Source: Bacteroidales bacterium
GTDB lineage: Bacteria; Bacteroidota; Bacteroidia; Bacteroidales; FEN-979
DNA length: 64,000 nt
NCBI GenBank assembly: GCA_025355465.1
Contig: JANXZO010000044.1
Location: 1-64,000 of the forward strand
Direction: 5' to 3'
Shown here in pieces: positions 18,639 through 25,909 of this stretch. The position numbers and the translations under genes are program-made. The notes beneath the pieces were generated by a model that saw nothing but the letters and a program-made list of their open reading frames with translations, made no database searches and had not been told where the DNA came from. Within the stretch, counting starts at the first letter, position 1. Each line of letters begins with the position of its first letter.

Positions 18639-19790
18639 TTAGCAATTCTTGTTATTTCCTGAATATAGTTCACGATATATCTCCAGATAGTCAAGGGCCA
18701 TTTTTCTCCAGGAGAATCTGGCCACCTGAAGAAACCCTTTTTCTCTCAGCGAGGCTCTTAGTTGTTGGTCCTGGAAAAGTCTACCCATGGCCGTTGCAAT
18801 ACTGGTTGGATCTTTTGGGTCGACCAGTAAAGCAGCATCGCCGGCTATTTCGGGCATGGCAAAAACATTCGATGTAATAACCGGGGCACCGCATGCCATG
18901 GCTTCGAGAATGGGAATTCCGAAGCTCTCAATAAATGACGGGTATAGGAACTGCAAACACATCGAGAAGATCGCCGGGAGATCAGGATTTTCAATATAAT
19001 CGAGCCGTACGATGTGCTTAAGCAAGGTTCCCAATCCTTCCGTATTCAGGATCTCATTTAGTCTTTCCTCAGGAAAGTCGGCAATTACCAGCGGTATCGG
19101 GACAGGAGATATTTTCAGAAATTCCGAATAGGCTATGAGTGCGCCACGGGTATTCTTCTTAGGATCTGTGTTGCCAAGCAAAAAAATAAACTGGTCTGGC
19201 AGGTTATATCTGGATTTGATACCGGCAAGCAGTTCCGGTGAGGTAACCGGTACAAAGCGCTTGCTGACTCCATTGCAGACTACTGAAAGCCGGTTGTTGC
19301 GGATGCCAAAGAAGTCAGCAATTCTAATCTTTTCAGAATTTGAAACAGTGATTATTTTTCTGCTTTTTTTTACAACCACAGGTACTACAAACCGGCGGTA
19401 CATATTTCCGAATTTCTGGTATGAAGTAAAGCCTTTTCTGAAAAGGCTGACGGTTTCCAGATAAAAAATGTCGTGCAGTGTGAGGATCAACGGAACCTTG
19501 CTAAACATTGGTCCGGTATTACTGGTGCAATGAAGCAGATCGCATCCATATTTCCTGGCGGCTTTGGGTAAAGCTAGCTGTTCCCATAAAGGATAGCTTC
19601 CTCCGTTGAGTTCGATGATCCGGAAGTTATCAGTAGAACTAAGGCATTTATCCGGGCCTGGGGCCACAAAAACATAATATTCATTTTCCTTATCAATAGC
19701 CATCAGGTTTTGCACGAGCTCAAGTGCCACGAAATCCATTCCATGCTTTTTACGACGAAATAACCTTTGTCCCTCTATTCCGATTTTCAT
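18639..19790 (-). CDS. Glycosyltransferase family 4
   Basis: The 383-residue GT-B enzyme begins with IGIEGQRLFRRKKHGMDF and has LLHCTSNTGP and LTLHDIFYLE in the acceptor half. The donor half has FIFLLGNTDPKKNT, the EX7E-type motif FIESFGIPILEAMACGAPVITS and ALLVDPKDPTSIA. This is typical of mannosyl- and rhamnosyl-transferase-like GT4 proteins in O-antigen loci. Its ATG overlaps the stop of the upstream GT2 gene by 4 bp. Donor sugar unknown. Confidence 0.85.
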   Translation of the reverse strand: MKIGIEGQRLFRRKKHGMDFVALELVQNLMAIDKENEYYVFVAPGPDKCLSSTDNFRIIELNGGSYPLWEQLALPKAARKYGCDLLHCTSNTGPMFSKVPLILTLHDIFYLETVSLFRKGFTSYQKFGNMYRRFVVPVVVKKSRKIITVSNSEKIRIADFFGIRNNRLSVVCNGVSKRFVPVTSPELLAGIKSRYNLPDQFIFLLGNTDPKKNTRGALIAYSEFLKISPVPIPLVIADFPEERLNEILNTEGLGTLLKHIVRLDYIENPDLPAIFSMCLQFLYPSFIESFGIPILEAMACGAPVITSNVFAMPEIAGDAALLVDPKDPTSIATAMGRLFQDQQLRASLREKGFLQVARFSWRKMALDYLEIYRELYSGNNKNC

Positions 19791-21007
19791 GGCTTGCCCT
19801 TCTTTTGCATGGTTTTGGAATTTCCTGTAGCGGAATGTTCGGTGTGAATGAACTTTTTGTTGGCTCCTTTTGTACTGAAGAGAGAAAAGAGCATCAGGAG
19901 GAAGCCTTTGGGCAGATCTGAAATTGCCTTGAGAGTCCGGGTGTTATAAAATTTACCGGGAACTGCAAAAAGTATTGCCATGATGCAAAGCAGGGTAAGT
20001 ATGAGCCAGGCCAGTGTATACAGTACCGGGTTGAAGAAAAGTGAAAGAACGGTTATCGCCGGCAGCAATCCAAGGAGCAACACCCGCGGGGGAAGAAGCA
20101 TCTGAAGCGACTTGTCGAAAAAGTCGATGTTTCCGTTAATAAATAAATGCCTCAAGGCTTCGAAAAAATATTGTGAGTAGTGAAGTTGTGCAGACAGCCA
20201 TCTTCTCCGTTGCTTAATAAACACTCCGGAAACCTGAACTTTCTCATCGAAAACATAGGCATTCCCAAGGTATTCAATCTTTATCCCTGCCTTGAGCATG
20301 GTCAGTTCAATCTCTTTATCGAACCCGCCGATTGCCTTAATGCCCTTCATGAGATTCTTGAAGTAAGTATAATCGAAGGCCATACCTGACCCAATAAGGC
20401 TTGATGACAGTCCAAGAATGCGATGCCCCTTTCTGAAGATATGGTTGTTAATTTCCTCACTGGCGGCATCGAGCAGGGCAAAGGAAGTATTGATGTTTTT
20501 GGCGATTCGGTGGCCTTGCACAGCGAATAATCCAGCGTTAAAGGCATTGTTGATAAGTGTCAGAAAATCCGTTGCCATGAGATTATCGGCATCCAGAACC
20601 ACCACAAGGTCATAATAGTTGTCGGGGAGCTGTGCCAACGCCATATTCAGGGCTTTGGATTTTGTACTCACCTCGAACGATACTTCGATCACTTTAACAG
20701 AAATTGATCGTAATACATTAAGTGTTTCAGGTTTAAAAGAATCTGCAATAACAATAACGTCAAATGCATCGGAGGGATAATCCTGTCTGGTAGCCTCCGT
20801 TACCGATTCGATGATAACCGAATCTTCCTTGTAACCCGGGATAAGCAAAGCAATTTTTTGAATCCTCTTAATATCAACATCTTTGGTTTCAAGTTTGAAC
20901 AGGCCGGCCAAAGAAAAGATGAATATATAGATGGTCCCGAATGCCAGGTAGCAGAAAAGAAGTATCTGTAAAACTGCCACGATTATTAATAGGAAGTCAA
21001 CAAACAT
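19787..21007 (-). CDS. Membrane glycosyltransferase family 2
   Basis: The 406-residue protein has an N-terminal hydrophobic segment (about 3-38), a GT2 domain (IALLIPGYKEDSVI, VVVLDADNLM metal site, KEIELTMLKAGI) and the KQRRRWLSAQ motif equivalent to QxxRW. It ends with at least two transmembrane helices (about 305-360) and a basic tail. This resembles processive BcsA/HasA-like or N-acetylglucosaminyl GT2 enzymes. A -7 box 41 bp upstream (21048-21055) suggests an internal promoter. It is followed with 4-bp overlap by the GT4 gene. Confidence 0.84.
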   Translation of the reverse strand: MFVDFLLIIVAVLQILLFCYLAFGTIYIFIFSLAGLFKLETKDVDIKRIQKIALLIPGYKEDSVIIESVTEATRQDYPSDAFDVIVIADSFKPETLNVLRSISVKVIEVSFEVSTKSKALNMALAQLPDNYYDLVVVLDADNLMATDFLTLINNAFNAGLFAVQGHRIAKNINTSFALLDAASEEINNHIFRKGHRILGLSSSLIGSGMAFDYTYFKNLMKGIKAIGGFDKEIELTMLKAGIKIEYLGNAYVFDEKVQVSGVFIKQRRRWLSAQLHYSQYFFEALRHLFINGNIDFFDKSLQMLLPPRVLLLGLLPAITVLSLFFNPVLYTLAWLILTLLCIMAILFAVPGKFYNTRTLKAISDLPKGFLLMLFSLFSTKGANKKFIHTEHSATGNSKTMQKKGKP

Positions 21008-21047
21008 GGTTCATTATTTTGGTTTGGTTCTGTCCTGAAGCAATTAA

Positions 21048-21055
21048 CAAATATA
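21048..21055 (-). promoter_or_regulatory. Candidate internal -7 box in the glycosyltransferase run
   Basis: Minus-strand TATATTTG in the 109-bp gap between two GT2 genes; a partial -33 (TTG) lies about 18 nt upstream. A start near 21043 gives a 36-nt leader for the 19787-21007 gene. Confidence 0.38.
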
Positions 21056-21116
21056 ATTATTTAACCTGATCGCCAACTCCTGCCGACCCTGAAAAGCGCC
21101 GGTTTAGCTATATTCT

Positions 21117-22082
21117 CTACAGGTAGGGATTGTTGTGAATTTCCTTGCTGAACAAGTTTTTCGTATGCCAACCCAATGCTCTGAAATAAGCGTAGAAGAG
21201 AGCTATTTTACCCATCAGCAAAAATTTAACTGCATTTTTAGGTATGGCAATCACGAGTTGGTAAAGAATTCCCACTAGAAAGTCACGGCCGAAAATATTG
21301 CGTCGCATGAATACCAGCCTGTTACGGTTCAGATAATAAATTTTCAGGGGACTCAGCTTTCCTGTAGAGACTGATTCCTTGTGATACACCAATGAATTGT
21401 GAACATACCAGATTTTATAGCCCGCTCTTTTAATTCTGAAGCTCCAGTCAGCTTCCTCATAATAAAGGAAGAATATATAAGACATCAATCCTATTTTTCT
21501 GATCACCTCCATCGGGACCAGCATGGCTGCTCCGTGGGCATAGGCAGTTTCGTAGTCTTTATCATATTTTCCGGTATCCTTTTCACGGTAGCCTATCGCA
21601 GCGTTCCTGACGGTGTATTTGTTAATGGGTAAAAATCCGGCATATTGAATGATGTCGGGGTCATAGTAGAAACGAATTTTCGGGCTTATGGCTCCAATGG
21701 AAGGGTCGGCAAGCATTTTTTCCACCATAGGTTCCAGGAAACCCGGGTCTACGATAGTGTCATTGTTAAGCAGCAATACATACTTGCCTCTGGCCCTCAT
21801 TATTCCCTGGTTGTTACCTCCTGCAAAGCCCCAGTTAACGTGGCTTGCGTAGAAGATCACATTGGGAAATCGACGTTTGATGATGCCAGGGTCATCGTTG
21901 GGAGATTTATTATCTACAATAATGACCTCGATATTGGGGTAGGTTATCTTGTTTAGCGACTCAATAAAATCACAGGTAACAGTGGGATGATCATAATTGA
22001 CCGCGACGATCGATACCAACGGGCACTCTTTCGATTTTGGCAGGGAAGTTTTACCCTTGTATAATGTATAGGTATCTGACAT
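21117..22082 (-). CDS. Glycosyltransferase family 2 (rhamnosyltransferase-like), tandem paralogue
   Basis: The 321-residue protein has SIVAVNYDHPTVTCDF, VIIVDNKSPNDD, the metal site LLNNDTIVDPGF and FLYYEEADWSFRIKRAGYKIWYV with VYHKESVSTG. These blocks are typical of WbbL/RfbN-type GT2 rhamnosyltransferases. It is about 60% alike by eye to the next gene upstream (22101-23039), sharing the same motif order to the C-terminus (NRxR..MRRN, GWHTKNLF). It lies 18 bp after that paralogue. Likely one of two deoxyhexose additions to the repeat unit; inference from family only. Confidence 0.83.
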   Translation of the reverse strand: MSDTYTLYKGKTSLPKSKECPLVSIVAVNYDHPTVTCDFIESLNKITYPNIEVIIVDNKSPNDDPGIIKRRFPNVIFYASHVNWGFAGGNNQGIMRARGKYVLLLNNDTIVDPGFLEPMVEKMLADPSIGAISPKIRFYYDPDIIQYAGFLPINKYTVRNAAIGYREKDTGKYDKDYETAYAHGAAMLVPMEVIRKIGLMSYIFFLYYEEADWSFRIKRAGYKIWYVHNSLVYHKESVSTGKLSPLKIYYLNRNRLVFMRRNIFGRDFLVGILYQLVIAIPKNAVKFLLMGKIALFYAYFRALGWHTKNLFSKEIHNNPYL

Positions 22083-22100
22083 TTGTATCCCCCCGGATAA

Positions 22101-23039
22101 CTATGTTTTGAGGTATGGGTGAGCGTAAATATTTTCGTTAAAAGCATTTTTTATATGCCACCAAAGAGCACGCAGATAAGCTTTAAGCAGGTCAAACCGA
22201 CCCTTTATCAGATATTGCGTAATATTTTTAGGAATGGCAATCAGGCATTGAAACAGAATGCTTATCAGGTAAGTAAACCCATATACATTCCTTCTCATAT
22301 ACAACCACCGACTACGGTTAAGATAATAGGTTTTCAACGGGCTCATTTTCCCGGTGGAGACTGATTCCTTGTGGTAAACCACAGAATTGTGAACAAAATA
22401 GATCTTATATCCTGCTTTTCGAAGCCTGAACCCCCAGTCAAGTTCTTCGTAATAAAGAAAAAATGCTGTCGACATAAGTCCGATGCTTTTAAGAGCCGTT
22501 CTGGATATCAGCATGGCTGCACCATGTGCATATGCTGTAATCGTATCGGTTTGATAACGACCGTCATCTTTCTCGGCAAAGCCAATTGATCTGCTACGTA
22601 TTGTATATGAGTTAATAGGGGTGAGTCCGGCATACTGAATGGTGTCGGGCGAATAATAATATTTGATTTTAGGACTCACTGCACCGATTTGCGGATCAGA
22701 CCTCATTTTATCGATCAGCGGCTCAAGAAATCCTTCTGATACCTCGGTATCATTGTTCAGCAGCAGAATAAAATCGCCATGAGCATGTTCTATACCCAGG
22801 TTATTGGCTCCGGCAAACCCAAGATTCTCACCCGCCTCTATCAGCAGAATCTGCGGATATTGTTCCTTGATAACACGTGCATTATCACCCGGAGCATGGT
22901 TGTCGACGACAATGACCTGGATGGACGGATAAGAAATTCTGAAAAGTGTAGCAAGCATGTCACAGGTAACTTCCGAATGGCCGTAATTAACAGTAACAAC
23001 GGATACAAGGGGGGAACTGTCGTTGGATGTATCTGTCAT
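22101..23039 (-). CDS. Glycosyltransferase family 2 (rhamnosyltransferase-like), tandem paralogue
   Basis: The 312-residue protein shows VSVVTVNYGHSEVTCDM, VIVVDNHAPGDN, LLNNDTEVSEGF and FLYYEELDWGFRLRKAGYKIYFV with VYHKESVSTGKMSPL. It is the close paralogue of the following gene. Its start overlaps the stop of the O-antigen polymerase-like gene by 4 bp, so translation is probably coupled. Function: transfer of a sugar, probably a deoxyhexose, to the polysaccharide repeat unit. Confidence 0.84.
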   Translation of the reverse strand: MTDTSNDSSPLVSVVTVNYGHSEVTCDMLATLFRISYPSIQVIVVDNHAPGDNARVIKEQYPQILLIEAGENLGFAGANNLGIEHAHGDFILLLNNDTEVSEGFLEPLIDKMRSDPQIGAVSPKIKYYYSPDTIQYAGLTPINSYTIRSRSIGFAEKDDGRYQTDTITAYAHGAAMLISRTALKSIGLMSTAFFLYYEELDWGFRLRKAGYKIYFVHNSVVYHKESVSTGKMSPLKTYYLNRSRWLYMRRNVYGFTYLISILFQCLIAIPKNITQYLIKGRFDLLKAYLRALWWHIKNAFNENIYAHPYLKT

Positions 23040-24508
23040 ACCTTAAGGGCCTTGGTTGTATCTAAAGATTCCTGTTCAAGTTCTTTGTCAAGATCCTCTC
23101 CCATAAATATGAACGCCATGCTTGTATATACCAGCAGACCTGTTGGCATCTGCCCGTAAACGCCATTACCATAACTGGTGACAATAATTCCAAGTACACC
23201 GCATAGCAGTGCGGTCAGCCTGAACCTCAGTTCACGGTTTCTGATCCTGAACATAACCAGGTATGACCCTTTTAATATTATGTAGGTAAGCAAAGCCAGA
23301 TGAATTGCCAATCCGACAAGACCTTGTTCCGCCCAGATCTCAACATACCAGCTATCGGTAGGGACGCTTGCAAGGAAGGTGCCGGGAGTAAACCTTGTAG
23401 CTTTGCCCCCTGCGTGACCCACCCCGCCACCGAATGGCCTTGTTGCCAGGTAGGGTCTCAATTTATTCTGATTTTCGAGTCTTGTTTGCAGCGATGCATT
23501 TTTTGGATCGAACGCAGTGCGCATGCGGTTTACAAAATAAATTCCCTGGCCAATATAGGTATATTTAAAAAAGCCGAATACGGCAACGCCGAGGACCATT
23601 CCGATTACCAGTGCTTTAAAATTCCGGATCAGTAAGAGATATAGCGGAAAAGCGCCGATCATAACACCCCATGCACCGCGGGTCCCTGAAAGAAACATCC
23701 CCCAGAAACAAAAGAATGCTGTGATCAGGCAAAATATTCTTTCGTTGCGTTTTGAAGTTGAGAGGCCAATAATCAGCGCTACCATGCCTGCATGTGCCTG
23801 TGACGATCCAAACTGTCCGGCATCCGTGAAAAATGAAAATGCGCGCAGCTGACCGAACAGTATATGTGTTGATCGTCCAACAGTGTCGAGCCAATACACT
23901 TCGTATGGATCTAATCCTATGTACAATTGAATCATTCCTTTGAAGGTGCCAAGGATTTCAACAGCAAACCATAAATAAAGGAAGTAAGTGAGATATTTAT
24001 TCTTGTTAAATAACAGAAAAACAAGAGTTACCGTTAAAAGCATGTAGAGGTGGGTTCTCATGAAATAAAACCATGCTGTTCTGCTTTGAACTTCCGGGTT
24101 GAAAAATTGCAGGATAATATATCCGTACCAGATCAGTGCCACATACGTGATGTCCTTATTTGCCTTTGACCACTCGATCCCTGAATAAAAATATTTAAAA
24201 AACAGCGCAATGTAGGTCAACACCAGAAAGAAGTCCACACCAAGTCCAAAAGGTGCTGCAAATACATAACGTGCCAACCCCAATGCAAAGAAGTTGGTGA
24301 TGTAAACGGCGAAAAAACTGACAACCGGGTTTCGGAAGGTTGAGATGAGAAACATGGCTGCAAAAGGTAATACAAGTAAGGCCGCCGCCGCCAATAATCC
24401 CATTTCTGCGATAAAGAAACCGGCACCCAGAATAGAAATAAGCAACAACACCATCACAGTAGGTTGGTTCAGTTTTTCTGTACCAGTGGGTGCATTGATG
24501 GGATTCAT
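23036..24508 (-). CDS. O-antigen ligase/polymerase family membrane protein (Wzy-like)
   Basis: The 490-residue protein is hydrophobic with roughly 11-12 predicted membrane helices and one long periplasmic loop (about 340-385) containing RPFGGGVGHAGGKATRF and VPTDSWYVEIWAEQG, the usual Wzy_C/O-antigen ligase pattern. FLSGTRGAW in the middle is another family hallmark. Such proteins polymerise or ligate undecaprenyl-linked repeat units on the periplasmic side. Its neighbours, a Wzx flippase directly upstream with 4-bp overlap and Wzc, support the polymerase role over the ligase role. Confidence 0.83.
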   Translation of the reverse strand: MNPINAPTGTEKLNQPTVMVLLLISILGAGFFIAEMGLLAAAALLVLPFAAMFLISTFRNPVVSFFAVYITNFFALGLARYVFAAPFGLGVDFFLVLTYIALFFKYFYSGIEWSKANKDITYVALIWYGYIILQFFNPEVQSRTAWFYFMRTHLYMLLTVTLVFLLFNKNKYLTYFLYLWFAVEILGTFKGMIQLYIGLDPYEVYWLDTVGRSTHILFGQLRAFSFFTDAGQFGSSQAHAGMVALIIGLSTSKRNERIFCLITAFFCFWGMFLSGTRGAWGVMIGAFPLYLLLIRNFKALVIGMVLGVAVFGFFKYTYIGQGIYFVNRMRTAFDPKNASLQTRLENQNKLRPYLATRPFGGGVGHAGGKATRFTPGTFLASVPTDSWYVEIWAEQGLVGLAIHLALLTYIILKGSYLVMFRIRNRELRFRLTALLCGVLGIIVTSYGNGVYGQMPTGLLVYTSMAFIFMGEDLDKELEQESLDTTKALKV

Positions 24509-25890
24509 CTGTTTTGGTACTTTAACTTAAGATTGGCAAATATATCGGTATAGAATTTCCATCCTTCGATGAAGACATATTTAAGTCGCAGCGGTATCTC
24601 CTTGTTAAGCAGGTAAAAACCGGTGGCTAACCCGATCATTTCAAAACCGATGGACCCGATGGAAACGCAGATAAGTATCGTCATGATGCTGAAGGCCGGG
24701 AACAGGGCATGGATGATAAAAACCGCGATGATATCTCCGACAATGTTAGCAGTCATCATAATGGTTGTCTTAAGAAAATTCTTATCAGGCTTATTAATGC
24801 TGTCCAGCCCGATACCTGTGAACCTGTCAATTGGCAGGAGTAGCGAGAAGATGATAAACATCTGCATTACAATTCCTAGTCCCACTGAATATTCTTTATA
24901 TTGGCTGCCCCCAAGCAATATCACAAAATCTCTGGCTACCAATGCACTGATAAGTCCGACAGGGATGAGTAGCAGTGTCAATGCACCGGAATAGGAGTAG
25001 AACACCTTCCTGAAAGCGTTGTGGTTACCTTCGATGCTGGCTTTAGACATTTTCGGAAATGCTGTTGCAGTAAAGCTTCGCAATACAATCTCCACGATCT
25101 CAGTGAATTTTATCGGGATACTGTAAAGTGCTACTCCTGTTGTTCCGAGGAATGGGCTGAAGCCGATGATGAAGGTGTCCGCACTCTTCAGGAGACTGCT
25201 GCCGATGGAAGTGCCCATCGAATATTTTCCATATTGAAGCGTGATTTTATTTACCTCGCGCGTTGCATGGAAAATGTATCGTGAGCCGTCCCAGTTATAG
25301 ATGGTGCAGACAATTGTCGTGATCAGGTTGGCGAGGATGTGAAAGATTATAATCCATTCCACGTTCATCCTGAAAAACACATAATTGAGGATCAGATAGA
25401 TTAAAAAGCTACCCATGAAAATACACCTGATCAGGAAGATTTTTCCGAATTTTTCATCAGCCTGAAGGATGGATAAGGCATTTCCCCAGGGAAGGTTTGA
25501 AAGGGCCAGAACAGGGTACCAGACGAAAAACAGATAGTAACCGGATTTGTGAATGTGACTGGGAAACAGGGCAAGTAAAGGATAGAGAATGAGGGAGATG
25601 AGCACGATACTGGCAAGTCCGATAAACCAGCTGGACCCGATGTATTTTTTCCGCTCTTGTCCTTCAGTCCCTGAAAGATAGCGTGTCAGCGCTACCCGGG
25701 TTACGCCAAATCTCATCAGATCGGCCAGGGTTGCAGCCGTGATGAACAACACCCATTCCCCGAACTGATCTGTGTTAATGCTTCTGACCAGGATTACGAA
25801 AGTGAGAAAGCCCAGTAAAGCACTAATGAAATTTCCGGCTAATGAGAGAAAGTTCTTTCCTTTCAGTATTTGTTTTAATGAGTTGTACAC
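24505..25890 (-). CDS. wzx: Polysaccharide flippase (Wzx-like, MATE/MOP superfamily)
   Basis: The 461-residue protein has about 12 transmembrane segments and the N-terminal pattern of oligosaccharide flippases (LAGNFISALLGFLTFVILVR, then FGEWVLFITAATLADLMRFG). The start is GTG at 25890 (MYNSLKQ). Wzx proteins flip undecaprenyl-diphosphate-linked repeat units across the inner membrane. It overlaps the polymerase gene by 4 bp and follows the Wzc gene by 19 bp, the classic wzc-wzx-wzy layout. Confidence 0.83.
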   Translation of the reverse strand: MYNSLKQILKGKNFLSLAGNFISALLGFLTFVILVRSINTDQFGEWVLFITAATLADLMRFGVTRVALTRYLSGTEGQERKKYIGSSWFIGLASIVLISLILYPLLALFPSHIHKSGYYLFFVWYPVLALSNLPWGNALSILQADEKFGKIFLIRCIFMGSFLIYLILNYVFFRMNVEWIIIFHILANLITTIVCTIYNWDGSRYIFHATREVNKITLQYGKYSMGTSIGSSLLKSADTFIIGFSPFLGTTGVALYSIPIKFTEIVEIVLRSFTATAFPKMSKASIEGNHNAFRKVFYSYSGALTLLLIPVGLISALVARDFVILLGGSQYKEYSVGLGIVMQMFIIFSLLLPIDRFTGIGLDSINKPDKNFLKTTIMMTANIVGDIIAVFIIHALFPAFSIMTILICVSIGSIGFEMIGLATGFYLLNKEIPLRLKYVFIEGWKFYTDIFANLKLKYQNR

Positions 25891-25909
25891 CGGAGGTCTT
25901 TACATGTCA

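Noticed and set aside
18629-18694. Upstream extension of the glycosyltransferase (start at 18694)
   Set aside because: It would overlap the preceding gene by 56 bp and adds residues not present in the paralogue; the ATG at 18628 aligns with it.
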